A stretch of DNA of 64,000 nt, from NCBI GenBank assembly GCA_947496235.1, contig CANMCE010000016.1, forward strand, positions 1-64,000, read 5' to 3'. Below, in pieces: positions 20,782-29,641 of this stretch. Position 1 is the first letter of the stretch; each line of letters starts with the position of its first letter. The notes beneath the pieces are model-generated. The model made no database searches, was not told where the DNA came from, and was given only the letters and a program-made list of their open reading frames with translations. A program made the position numbers and the translations under genes. This stretch comes from an uncultured Glaciecola sp. Its GTDB lineage: Bacteria; Pseudomonadota; Gammaproteobacteria; Enterobacterales; Alteromonadaceae.

Positions 20782-21297
20782 ATGGCTGGTCGCAAGAAGA
20801 CACGCAAAGTTGGTAAAATTGGCGTTAGCAAAACAGATGCCCCTAGAGTTGTTCAAAAAGACAAAAAGGAAAAACGTCATAAAGGACACAAAGCTGGCTC
20901 TCGTCAGCATTTGGCAGAAAACAACAAGAATAAAGAACAATCTGCTGGAAAACTAGATCCAAGAATAGGCAGCAAAAAGCCGATTGATCTTTACAAGCAT
21001 AAAAACAAAAAACCAGAATCAATGGATGCACCTAAAACACGTTTTTTCTCACCGCAGGAAGAGCTAGATGCGATCGAAAATGACCCAAGATTAGATGCCT
21101 TGTTAGAAAAACAAGAAACCAAACGTTTAACCAATGAAGAGCAAACTTACCTTGATAAAACCTTGGCCAGACACCGCAAACTTTGCGATTTGTTGGGCAT
21201 CGATTTAGAGCAAGAAGACTCTAAGAACGATAAAGAATCTGATCCGTTTTCCGGTCTAGACGCAATTAAACTAGATGACTACGACGACGAAAAATAA
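20782..21297 (+). CDS. yihI: Der GTPase-activating protein YihI
   Basis: 171 residues, highly charged. The basic N-terminus (RKKTRKVGKIGVSK and many Lys/His) and acidic C-terminus (DAIKLDDYDDEK) match YihI, which stimulates the GTPase of Der/EngA during 50S ribosome assembly. The central helical part (about 85-140) is the Der-binding region in E. coli. Followed 11 bases later by the DUF2489 gene. Confidence 0.92.
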   Translation: MAGRKKTRKVGKIGVSKTDAPRVVQKDKKEKRHKGHKAGSRQHLAENNKNKEQSAGKLDPRIGSKKPIDLYKHKNKKPESMDAPKTRFFSPQEELDAIENDPRLDALLEKQETKRLTNEEQTYLDKTLARHRKLCDLLGIDLEQEDSKNDKESDPFSGLDAIKLDDYDDEK

Positions 21298-21308
21298 AGA
21301 GTTTTAAC

Positions 21309-21761
21309 ATGCTACAGTGGATATTGGTTGGGCTAGGCGCGCTCATTATTCTTGGATTAGGGATTTATGCTGGCCGTTTGTTGTTTTTACTTAAGGCGCA
21401 AAATGATCGCCAACAAGCCGCGCGAAATAAACGCATCGAAACAATAACCAAAAGCATTCAGACCATTGCCTTTGCCATGGAGCAACAACAATGTGATCCT
21501 TCAGAAGGAGCTATACGCATTTGTAATTTACTAGAAGCGCTCCCGTTGGATCCTCAGCCCGACTTTGTACAAAAATATCCCGCTATGTTTGCACTCTACG
21601 CCGACATTCAACACTTCCCGACGCATGAGGCTCGTCAAGCCTTAAGCAAGGCAGAACGTCGTCAGCAAGATACCCAAAGAGAACAAATAGAAAGTGATTA
21701 CGAAAGTAAAATTCAACCAGAGTTAGTTGAGTTAAAACAGTTCGATACTAGTAAGCTCTGA
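21309..21761 (+). CDS. DUF2489 membrane-anchored protein
   Basis: 150 residues. One N-terminal membrane segment (about 3-27, WILVGLGALIILGLGIYAG), then a cytoplasmic helical domain rich in Gln, Arg and Glu. This family regularly follows yihI in gammaproteobacteria, which fits the 11-base gap here. Function unknown. Confidence 0.85.
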   Translation: MLQWILVGLGALIILGLGIYAGRLLFLLKAQNDRQQAARNKRIETITKSIQTIAFAMEQQQCDPSEGAIRICNLLEALPLDPQPDFVQKYPAMFALYADIQHFPTHEARQALSKAERRQQDTQREQIESDYESKIQPELVELKQFDTSKL

Positions 21762-21764
21762 TAA

Positions 21765-21783
21765 AGGCGTAATGGTCACGCCT
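21765..21783 (-). terminator. weak hairpin between convergent genes
   Basis: AGGCGT (21765-21770) pairs with ACGCCT (21778-21783) around 7 bases. On the minus strand TTTATC follows, so it may terminate the leftward lipoprotein gene. Short stem and poor U tract make this uncertain. Confidence 0.3.
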
Positions 21784-21788
21784 CAAAG

Positions 21789-22106
21789 TTAGCTGATAGG
21801 TACTAGCCCTTTTTGTCTATCTTCAATTGCCTGCTGCAAACTGAATCCACTTTTACGCCAAGCAGCAGCTTCGGCAAAAGTGAAGTTTTCAGATGTCCAT
21901 TTTGATGCTTCTTTTGGTGTAAACCCTGCTAACTGCCAGTTTTTTGCCGCTTCGGTCGAAAACCCCTGTTTATGCCATGCATTGGCTAGAGATTCAGAAA
22001 AACCTGTATTTGACCATACCTCCACTTCAGTTTCAGTTAATGAAGACGAGGTTGAACCACAAGCGGAAATAGCCATCAAAGTAATAAGAATCAATACTGG
22101 TTTCAT
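21789..22106 (-). CDS. small lipoprotein with five 13-residue W-x3-GF repeats
   Basis: 105 residues from the start at 22106, chosen because it begins a lipoprotein signal peptide (lipobox ISAC, Cys at about 16); an in-frame start nine codons upstream lacks that. The mature part is built from five uninterrupted 13-residue units of form W-x-x-x-G-F-S/T-x-x-x-A-x-x, for example WHKQGFSTEAAKN and WQLAGFTPKEASK. The fourth unit has N in place of G. Likely a short helical repeat rod or hairpin array at the outer membrane. I do not recognise a function. Convergent with DUF2489. Confidence 0.75.
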   Translation of the reverse strand: MKPVLILITLMAISACGSTSSSLTETEVEVWSNTGFSESLANAWHKQGFSTEAAKNWQLAGFTPKEASKWTSENFTFAEAAAWRKSGFSLQQAIEDRQKGLVPIS

Positions 22107-22679
22107 AGTTTTACTGCCTAATTTGAAAATCAATAATAGTAGTTTAACTTATCTAAATCTTTTTGAATCTAATTAAAGTTTTAACAGATGTTTCAAACTA
22201 AGCCAGACGATGATGTTTTTGGCCATACATGGATAATCTTCATTACTCGAAACTGTGAATATAACCGATTCGACATCACTTGTTAGAAAGCTAAACTAAA
22301 AGACGGGATTTTGCTTTGTTAGGTGATTCTAATCAACCGTGTAATTATCACTTTTGGGTAGTTGCTTGCTTCAATAGATTTCAAAAAATAAAAACGAAAC
22401 AAAGATTCGATAGCCATATCAGAATTATTTGCATCATAAGACCATTTTTAAGTTAGCTTAGTTGATTGACTTAATAAATTCAGCTCACCTATTTCCAAGT
22501 TTCCTTTAACATAAACTTCTTAGGAAATCTGTCTTTTTCAGCAGTAAGACTGGTGTTAAAGACAACTGATTTACAAAAATCATGGTGACGAGATCAAATA
22601 GATAGTTTGTCTTTAAGTCAAACAACAAGCCTTCAGCTAACACAACTCCGTTAAGGAATAATTGAAAAAGTAAAGTCGG
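22107..22679. other. long intergenic region, no gene recognised
   Basis: About 570 bases of AT-rich DNA. Only very short open frames occur, the longest plausible starting at 22189 and ending after about 32 codons without a ribosome binding site. It may hold a decayed gene, but nothing identifiable remains. No strong terminator hairpin is seen after the 953-residue gene that ends at 22680. Confidence 0.4.
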
Positions 22680-25541
22680 TCACATCCAATACCTCAATCT
22701 TTTCATTTTTATTCCCTGTTTAAGAAAAAACACACTCAATAAATATATGAAAAACGGATAATGGAAACTTCCTCCCCCACTTTCTGCGACAGGGTTAGGG
22801 TTAGGAGGAGGTTGCACAGCTTGACCAACAACAATTTGTAATTGAAAAGTCAAAGTCGCTCCTTCATCATCACTAGCATTGATAGTTACAGTATAGGTGC
22901 CAGATGTAGCAATACTTCCTTCAATTACACCTTCAGTCCCTGCTGTCATTCCAGGTGGAATGTTTGAGTAGCTGTATGATACGCTTTCGCGATCAGGATC
23001 AGCGATATAATCTCTTAAATCACCGATATAAGTTTCGTTAACGTCTAAGTATTGAGTAGCTATAGATACTAATAATTCGGGGGCGTCATTTACATTTACA
23101 GGCGTTACCCCAAATGCTATTAGTAATTCAGAATCTAAAAACAAACTCACTAATATGTTATCAGAAGGAATATCAGAAGTATCATCAACAAACATATCTT
23201 CATTGGTTAATCTAAAAAATAAAGACTCTTCGTCCCATGTTATTTTTGAATGATTCAGTGACTCGATATTTTCCCCATTTATTTGAAGCTGGAGGCGTTC
23301 TTTATCATAGTTGATAAAACTGTCTGCTATATCAATTTCCAACACCGTATCTTGTAGCGCCTCTAAGCTACCAAAATTGAAATTGCTTTTAAATATCATG
23401 GGTTTTGTGTTTGTAAACGATGCGACTTTTAAACTTTTCATTTCGTCAATAGTGACGATGATCACCTTGTTATTAGAGGTTACCGCATAAATGTCACTAT
23501 TAGAAACAGGATCTTCTTCTTGACCGCTTTCATAAAGGGTTTGGGTTTCCATATCAAATAGAAAGGGCTTGCCTCTTGAACCAATGAAATAATTGGTTTC
23601 GTTGGTTTTCAATGGATTTGTGAAAATCGAGTTATTATTTTGAATTTGTACTAGTTCCCAATCATTGTTTTCAGATTGTTTCGCGTAATGGAATAAGCGC
23701 CCAAAAGTAAAACTTAACTTTTTACCATTATCGTATTCAAATACATTATCAAGTCGACTAGATAATCCATTTTCATTGGGTATGTTCAGGCTTTGCACTA
23801 AATCGAGCTGTTCATTATTATCATTGACCTGAAACACCCATAAAAATGAGTTGTCAGAAGACATCGGTGGAGCCGCGTAAATGGCGTCTGAATCTTGTGG
23901 CTTTTGATAAGTTAATTCTCGATCTAACGGTATCACTTCGCCTTCAGGAAATAGTTGGTGAGTGTCGCAAGAGGAAATTAAGCCTGAATTATCCATCTCG
24001 CAAATAGAATAAGTTACATTACTTTCATTAGCGCTATAATGCATTAGAACAAGCGATGTATCATTTAATAAAAATGAACCTTGAAGGTTTATATTTTGGT
24101 TTGCCGGAAACAAATACTCTTGGGAAATATTTAAACCTACTTCGTTATACTCAATTACCAAAATTGATGTATTAAGTGTTTCATTCGAACGGGTTAATAA
24201 GTAAGCTCTATTCCCGATGTTACCTACTATTTTATAGTTAGACTGATTAGCCAAAGAAATACTCTGTGGAACTTCCAAAGAGCCTATGTACCCCATAGAA
24301 TTTGATTCTTGAAAATATTCCCAAATAAAAATAAATACCGTTTCGTCATCAAAATTTCCTTTATGGCCTAATAAAACAAGTCTATTGGTTTCAATGTCAA
24401 AAAAGTAGCCTCGTACATTATCGGGTAAATAATCATTCAATATAGACGTAAATTTTGTTTCCAGTTTATTGAGTTGATTACCTTCTGTAATTTGGAATAA
24501 TTCAAATGTTTCTCCAACCCCTAATATCAAATTATTGTCGACGAAAAGATAATCACTATGACTTATTGTAAGTGGCGTTCCAGATAATTCAATTCTGGTA
24601 TCCGTCCAATCTATCACTGCGGCATAAAGGTTATCTTCAATTCCTACTATTAATTGTTTATTCAACTGATTTGAAACGTAGAAATTTAAACCTAACGAGT
24701 CATTAAGAGTTACTTGTTGGATACTTTTTTGTTGTAGGTCGAGACTAAACAGCTGGCTATTCGAATTATTTGCCACAAACATCGACTGTGTTAAATGATC
24801 ATATTGCATCATTGCAATGCCAGCATTATTCACAAAGTCAAATTCATCATCAAATTCATAAATATAAGTTCCAATATCAACGATCGAACCGCCAATATTT
24901 TCAAATCCTTGAAAGATGTAAGTACCAATTTCGAGGGTACTTCCAATCCACAAAATTTCAGATTCAGAGTCGAATGTGGCAGATTTTGCGTAAACTGTTG
25001 GAGTCAACTCTTGCTCAGCAAGTATTGTCAACAAATTAGACTCGGTATTTATTGAAAATGTATAAAAGGATGAAACAGTTAAATTAACATAGAGACCGTC
25101 ATAAATAGGGATTATTTTGAGGCTAGAAAATGCCGCTGAATATTCCGGGGACAATTGTTGATTGCCTTGATAGTTCAAATTACCGTTCGAATCTATATCC
25201 CAGTAAAAAATAAAACTGCCGGATATAATGATCAGCGAATCATCTTGAATTAAAAGTTTACTTTGTCTTTGAGTATCTAGAGCGCTTAGATCTATTGCGT
25301 TTTGAAATTCATAGTTTCCGTTAGAAGAAAGTGCGAACCTAATTATTTCATTTGACCTTTTCTGTTGGTTCCACGAAAGGGAAAAAGCTGAATTTGAATT
25401 TTCATCCAAGACTAAATTTTGGTCTAGACTGAAACTGGGTGAAATTAATTCTTCTTCAATGATGTAAGCATTCTCTGCCGAACTATAAAAACTTGATAGG
25501 AATGATAGGACAAAAAGCCATTTAATTACTACAGATTTCAT
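22680..25541 (-). CDS. large secreted surface protein with Ig-like domain and GlyGly-CTERM-like tail
   Basis: 953 residues. Signal peptide at 1-22 (SFLSSFYSSAENA). Residues about 30-720 are rich in Asn, Ser, Ile and Leu and look like repeated beta-propeller or beta-strand blades (recurring DNSLIIIS-, SSDNSFLWVF-type stretches). Around 800-905 is a cadherin/dystroglycan-like Ig domain, with NDAPELL and a final SGTYTVTINASDDEGATLT. After a Pro-rich linker the end reads SGGGS, a hydrophobic stretch and basic residues, the layout of GlyGly-CTERM tails processed by rhombosortase. Probably displayed or released via type II secretion. No rhombosortase gene is in the window. Function unknown. Confidence 0.7.
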   Translation of the reverse strand: MKSVVIKWLFVLSFLSSFYSSAENAYIIEEELISPSFSLDQNLVLDENSNSAFSLSWNQQKRSNEIIRFALSSNGNYEFQNAIDLSALDTQRQSKLLIQDDSLIIISGSFIFYWDIDSNGNLNYQGNQQLSPEYSAAFSSLKIIPIYDGLYVNLTVSSFYTFSINTESNLLTILAEQELTPTVYAKSATFDSESEILWIGSTLEIGTYIFQGFENIGGSIVDIGTYIYEFDDEFDFVNNAGIAMMQYDHLTQSMFVANNSNSQLFSLDLQQKSIQQVTLNDSLGLNFYVSNQLNKQLIVGIEDNLYAAVIDWTDTRIELSGTPLTISHSDYLFVDNNLILGVGETFELFQITEGNQLNKLETKFTSILNDYLPDNVRGYFFDIETNRLVLLGHKGNFDDETVFIFIWEYFQESNSMGYIGSLEVPQSISLANQSNYKIVGNIGNRAYLLTRSNETLNTSILVIEYNEVGLNISQEYLFPANQNINLQGSFLLNDTSLVLMHYSANESNVTYSICEMDNSGLISSCDTHQLFPEGEVIPLDRELTYQKPQDSDAIYAAPPMSSDNSFLWVFQVNDNNEQLDLVQSLNIPNENGLSSRLDNVFEYDNGKKLSFTFGRLFHYAKQSENNDWELVQIQNNNSIFTNPLKTNETNYFIGSRGKPFLFDMETQTLYESGQEEDPVSNSDIYAVTSNNKVIIVTIDEMKSLKVASFTNTKPMIFKSNFNFGSLEALQDTVLEIDIADSFINYDKERLQLQINGENIESLNHSKITWDEESLFFRLTNEDMFVDDTSDIPSDNILVSLFLDSELLIAFGVTPVNVNDAPELLVSIATQYLDVNETYIGDLRDYIADPDRESVSYSYSNIPPGMTAGTEGVIEGSIATSGTYTVTINASDDEGATLTFQLQIVVGQAVQPPPNPNPVAESGGGSFHYPFFIYLLSVFFLKQGIKMKRLRYWM

Positions 25542-26071
25542 TTTCTACTTCCATTTAGAAATGTATTATCAAACCAAATTTATAACTTTTAAATGATTCA
25601 CTCAAGTGAAAAAGCTTTAGTTCGTGACTAATCAATGTACTGTAAAGCACTATCAAGAACATGTACATTATAGATTTATTAGTTCTGGAGAACTAGGGTT
25701 AATGGATACTAATTATTTTGCTTGTACTATCCTCTGGATAAAAAAGAGAAATTGAACTGAGCTTGCGGGTTTTTCTGAATACAATTATTAGGTTATCGCA
25801 GTGTAAGTTGTTTCTTTATAAAAGACTAATAAGTAAAAATAGAATTCTTATCACATATTTCTGCTGTAATCCTTTTAATCTAACCAATCAAAATAAAGAT
25901 AAAAGTATTATTAAAAAAATTGAAAATCTCGGCCTTTAGTTCTTCTAAAAGTAGCTGATTCCAACTACCCTCATGTTTTTGCAAAATAAAGCCAAATTTC
26001 TATATCCCAACCACATATTACGAAGAGCCATTTTTCCCTCTATATGGATACCCAAAAGCGGTTAAAAACGC
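25542..26071. other. intergenic region with a 16-bp perfect inverted repeat
   Basis: No gene seen in this AT-rich stretch between divergently transcribed genes. TAGTTCTGGAGAACTA at 25680-25695 has 7-bp arms around GG and resembles a dimeric-regulator operator; it lies about 140 bases upstream of the 953-residue gene. Nothing else stands out. Confidence 0.4.
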
Positions 26072-26077
26072 TATACT
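26072..26077 (+). promoter_or_regulatory. probable -10 of the glyQS promoter
   Basis: TATACT followed by the GC-rich start region ACCGCCC, like promoters of growth-rate-controlled translation genes. No convincing -35 is seen. Transcription from here would begin near 26084, which rules out the in-frame ATG at 26044 and supports the glyQ start at 26122. Confidence 0.45.
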
Positions 26078-26121
26078 ACCGCCCTTTTGAATCCCAAGAA
26101 TTAAGACAAAACGATAAGCGA

Positions 26122-27042
26122 ATGCAAAACACCGAGCAAAAGTACGATTTGAATACCTTTCAGGGACTAATTTTAGCCTTGCAAGATTACTGGGCACAAC
26201 AAGGTTGTGTGATCATTCAACCGCTTGATATGGAAGTAGGCGCAGGTACTTTCCACCCTATGACATTTCTACGTTCACTTGGCCCAGAGCCAATGAACAG
26301 TGCCTATGTTCAACCATGCCGCCGACCTACTGATGGACGTTATGGTGAAAACCCGAATCGCTTACAACATTATTATCAATTTCAGGTGATGCTCAAACCG
26401 TCTCCTGACAACATACAAGAGTTGTACTTAGGTTCTCTTAAAATGTTAGGTTTTGACCCTTTAGTTCACGATATTCGCTTTGTAGAAGATAACTGGGAGT
26501 CTCCTACCCTTGGTGCTTGGGGCCTAGGTTGGGAAGTTTGGTTAAACGGCATGGAAGTCACCCAGTTTACCTATTTCCAACAAGTAGGTGGCTTGGAGTG
26601 TAAGCCTGTTACCGGCGAAATTACTTATGGCCTAGAACGTTTAGCCATGTACATGCAAGGTGTGGACAGCATTTACGATTTGGTATGGACTCAAGGTCCT
26701 TTTGGCACAGTGACTTACGGCGATGTGTTCTTACAAAATGAAAAAGAGCAATCTGCCTATAATTTTGAATATGCCGATGTGGATTTTCTGTTCGAGAGTT
26801 TTGATCAGTTTGAAAAAGCTTGTCAGCAACTTATTGAAGCTGAACTGCCCTTACCTGCTTATGAGCAAGTAATGAAAGCCTCTCACGTATTTAACCTGTT
26901 AGATGCCCGTCATGCTATCTCGGTAACCGAACGCCAGGGCTACATACTGCGCGTGCGTGCACTCGCCAAAGCTTGTGCAGAGATGTACTACGCCTCGAGA
27001 GAAAGCCTAGGATTCCCACTTTGTAATGGAGATAACCAATAG
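26122..27042 (+). CDS. glyQ: glycyl-tRNA synthetase alpha subunit
   Basis: Catalytic class II subunit of the alpha2beta2 glycyl-tRNA synthetase. 306 residues from this start, matching E. coli GlyQ (303), and beginning shortly before [17 protein letters not shown]. Family stretches [38 protein letters not shown] and [19 protein letters not shown] are intact. An ATG at 26044 is in frame but lies upstream of the probable promoter start. The glyS ATG follows the stop with no gap. Confidence 0.97.
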   Translation: MQNTEQKYDLNTFQGLILALQDYWAQQGCVIIQPLDMEVGAGTFHPMTFLRSLGPEPMNSAYVQPCRRPTDGRYGENPNRLQHYYQFQVMLKPSPDNIQELYLGSLKMLGFDPLVHDIRFVEDNWESPTLGAWGLGWEVWLNGMEVTQFTYFQQVGGLECKPVTGEITYGLERLAMYMQGVDSIYDLVWTQGPFGTVTYGDVFLQNEKEQSAYNFEYADVDFLFESFDQFEKACQQLIEAELPLPAYEQVMKASHVFNLLDARHAISVTERQGYILRVRALAKACAEMYYASRESLGFPLCNGDNQ

Positions 27043-29130
27043 ATGTCTGTGCAACACCAAAATCTACTAATCGAACTGGGTACCGAAGAATTACCACCAA
27101 AAAGCCTTAAAAAGCTTTCTGATAGTTTTGCGCAAAACGTAAACGACGAAATTAATAAATTAGGTTTCAACTTTGATGGCTTTACCACCTACGGCACGCC
27201 TCGTCGATTAGGTGTTTTATTACATACTGTCGAACGCGTACAAGCAGACAAGATCGTTGAAAAGCGCGGCCCAGCAGTAGCAGCAGCATTCGACGCCGAT
27301 GGTAATCCAACCAAAGCAGCTCAAGGTTGGGCTAGATCAAACGGTATTGAAGTGGCTGACGCTGAGCGCCTGACGACTGACAAAGGTGAATGGTTATTAC
27401 ACAAAGCTAAAGTCGCTGGTCAGTCGCTAGATAGTGAGCTCACTGCCGCATTAGAGCGCGCAATTAAACAATTGCCGATTCCTAAGCCAATGCGCTGGGG
27501 AAGCTCAGATGCTGAATTTATTCGTCCAGTTCACACTATTTGTGCACTCTATGGCGACGAAGTGTTAGACGTTGAATTGTTTGGCATAAAAGCATCAAAT
27601 CAAGCCTCTGGCCATAGATTCCACGGTGATCATCGCTTTACCCTTACTCACGCTGATAAATACGCTGAACAAATGAAAGCTCAGTATGTGTTAGTGGATT
27701 ATGCTAGCCGCGCAGACGCAATTAAACAGCAGTTAGAAGCGAAAGCAGCTGAGTTAGGACTGACTGCAGATTTTGATCAAGACCTACTAGAAGAGATTTC
27801 CTCATTAGTTGAGTGGCCAGTAGTCTTGCAAGCGGAATTCGAACAAGAGTTTCTTGCTGTGCCTAAAGAAGCGCTTATTTACACCATGAAAGACGATCAA
27901 AAATACGTGCCTTTGTTGACCGCTGACGGTGAGCTAAGTAGCAAGTTCTTGTTCGTATCTAACATTGAGAGTAAAGACGCTTCCCAAGTCATTTCCGGTA
28001 ATGAAAAAGTAATACGCCCTCGTTTGTCCGATGCGCGTTTCTTCTTTGAAACTGACCAAAAAACCACTTTGGAACATAAAGCGGAAAAACTTAACAGTAT
28101 CTTGTTCCAGAAAGAACTTGGCACTATTGCTGAGAAATCTGATCGTGTTGCACAAATCACTCAAATTATCGGACAGTCTTTGTCACTGGACAAACAAACC
28201 TTAGAGTTCGCAGCTCGTGCGGCTAAACTGGCTAAAGCTGATTTGGTCTCGAATATGGTTATGGAGTTTACTTCAGTACAAGGTGTGATGGGCTATTATT
28301 ATGCCCTGCATGACAACGAACCTTACGCCGTTGCTCAAGCGATTAAAGAACAGTATTTACCGCGTTTTGCCAATGATGAACTCCCCTCCAGCATGACAGG
28401 TGTTTTAGTTTCTTTAGCGGAAAAACTCGACACCCTAGTAGGTATTTTTGGTATCAATAAAATTCCTAAAGGTGACAAAGATCCCTTTGCGTTGCGCAGA
28501 AGCGCCATAGGTATTTTACGTATTTTAGTTGAAAACAATTTAGATATTGATGTTAAAGACCTGGTTGAAAAAGTGGTTACCACCTTTGGCGATAAACTGA
28601 AAAATGCCAATACCGCAGAGCAAGTTGTCAGCTTCTTATTAGACAGATGTAAACCCTTTTATGCCGAGCAAGGTATAAGTAGTGATGTCGTTACTGCGGT
28701 AATGATAGTCACTAAGCGATACTCGTTGTCTGATATTAACAAGCGCGTTGTGGCGGTATCAGAATTTTCAAAATCTGAAGCTGGTGCAAGTTTGATTGCC
28801 GGTAACAAGCGCGTTAGCAACATTTTGAATAAAAACGATATCAAAATTGAGAGTTACGCGTCTGTTGATCCTAGTCTATTTGAACATGACGAAGAACGCA
28901 CATTGTTTGAAGCTTTTGAGAAAGTAAAAGCTAACTTAACGTCTTCTGACTTAGATTATTCGACCGTACTGACTCAATTATCATCACTAGAGCAGCCCCT
29001 TTCAGGCTTTTTCGATAAAGTGATGATAATGGTGGATGAGACCTTAATTAAGGAAAATAGAATACATTTAGTAGCGAATGTGCACCTAGGCTTTATGTCG
29101 GTGGCTGACATTTCCGTGATTAATGTGTAA
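27043..29130 (+). CDS. glyS: glycyl-tRNA synthetase beta subunit
   Basis: 695 residues (E. coli 689). Opens with LLIELGTEELPPKSL, typical of GlyS, and contains GKRMRWG-like and VEWPVVLQAEFEQEFL segments and the HD-type central domain with DPFALRRSAIGILRIL; the C-terminal DALR anticodon-binding region follows. It contributes tRNA binding. Contiguous with glyQ, so translation is coupled. Confidence 0.97.
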   Translation: MSVQHQNLLIELGTEELPPKSLKKLSDSFAQNVNDEINKLGFNFDGFTTYGTPRRLGVLLHTVERVQADKIVEKRGPAVAAAFDADGNPTKAAQGWARSNGIEVADAERLTTDKGEWLLHKAKVAGQSLDSELTAALERAIKQLPIPKPMRWGSSDAEFIRPVHTICALYGDEVLDVELFGIKASNQASGHRFHGDHRFTLTHADKYAEQMKAQYVLVDYASRADAIKQQLEAKAAELGLTADFDQDLLEEISSLVEWPVVLQAEFEQEFLAVPKEALIYTMKDDQKYVPLLTADGELSSKFLFVSNIESKDASQVISGNEKVIRPRLSDARFFFETDQKTTLEHKAEKLNSILFQKELGTIAEKSDRVAQITQIIGQSLSLDKQTLEFAARAAKLAKADLVSNMVMEFTSVQGVMGYYYALHDNEPYAVAQAIKEQYLPRFANDELPSSMTGVLVSLAEKLDTLVGIFGINKIPKGDKDPFALRRSAIGILRILVENNLDIDVKDLVEKVVTTFGDKLKNANTAEQVVSFLLDRCKPFYAEQGISSDVVTAVMIVTKRYSLSDINKRVVAVSEFSKSEAGASLIAGNKRVSNILNKNDIKIESYASVDPSLFEHDEERTLFEAFEKVKANLTSSDLDYSTVLTQLSSLEQPLSGFFDKVMIMVDETLIKENRIHLVANVHLGFMSVADISVINV

Positions 29131-29148
29131 CGCTGGAATTAGTATTAA

Positions 29149-29595
29149 ATGATGTTTAAAAAAGACTTTGTCTTAGTAGGAACAATGGCATTGCTGCTGA
29201 CTGGCTGTGCCACCCCTAACGTTGAAGATATATTCACTCAACAACCCGACAAAGACTACTCTAATATGTACCTACGCGGCGTGTTCAATTGGTGGGAAGC
29301 AAGTGACGCATTTAAACTTCGCTCCGTATCACTAGATGAATATGCCGTTGTGATCGAATTAATTGCAGATGGCCAACCTTATGACTTCAAAGTGGCAGAT
29401 TCGGGCTGGGCAAATGATTTAAACTGCGGCGTAGAATATGGTCAACAAACCTTAAAGCTAGATGACACAATCGAACTCTATTGCGCAGCAGATTCAGCTA
29501 ACTTGCAATTTACCCCTAGCGAAACCGGCAATTACCGCTTCGTTTTTGACGTATCCGACAACGACGAACCTGAGCTCACCATCATCAAAATATAA
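29149..29595 (+). CDS. small lipoprotein with X25/CBM-like beta-sandwich domain
   Basis: 148 residues with a lipoprotein signal peptide (lipobox LLTGC, Cys at about 21). The mature region resembles the X25/pullulanase-associated and SusE-type early-set folds: YLRGVFNWWEASDAFKL, then ELIADGQPYDFKVADSGW, then GNYRFVFDVSDNDEPELTI. Such domains bind starch-like glycans in some enzymes, but no catalytic part is present. It follows glyS by 18 bases, probably a passenger of that operon, and ends at a strong hairpin. Confidence 0.7.
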   Translation: MMFKKDFVLVGTMALLLTGCATPNVEDIFTQQPDKDYSNMYLRGVFNWWEASDAFKLRSVSLDEYAVVIELIADGQPYDFKVADSGWANDLNCGVEYGQQTLKLDDTIELYCAADSANLQFTPSETGNYRFVFDVSDNDEPELTIIKI

Positions 29596-29640
29596 AATGA
29601 ACTACGGCTCCATTTTTCAATAATGGAGCCGTAGTTCATT
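29596..29640. terminator. 19-bp hairpin terminator between convergent genes
   Basis: Perfect arms at 29596-29614 and 29622-29640 around a 7-base loop, directly between the stops of the rightward lipoprotein gene and the leftward ABC-F gene. The leftward reading is followed by TTTATATTTT; the rightward tail is poorer. Probably bidirectional. Confidence 0.75.
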
Positions 29641-29641
29641 A

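Noticed and set aside
22189..22287. 32-codon frame in the 22.1-22.7 kb gap
   Set aside because: No ribosome binding site, no recognisable sequence and no length support; at most a gene remnant.
26044..26121. N-terminal 26-codon extension of glyQ
   Set aside because: It lies across the probable -10 at 26072 and has no counterpart in known GlyQ proteins.
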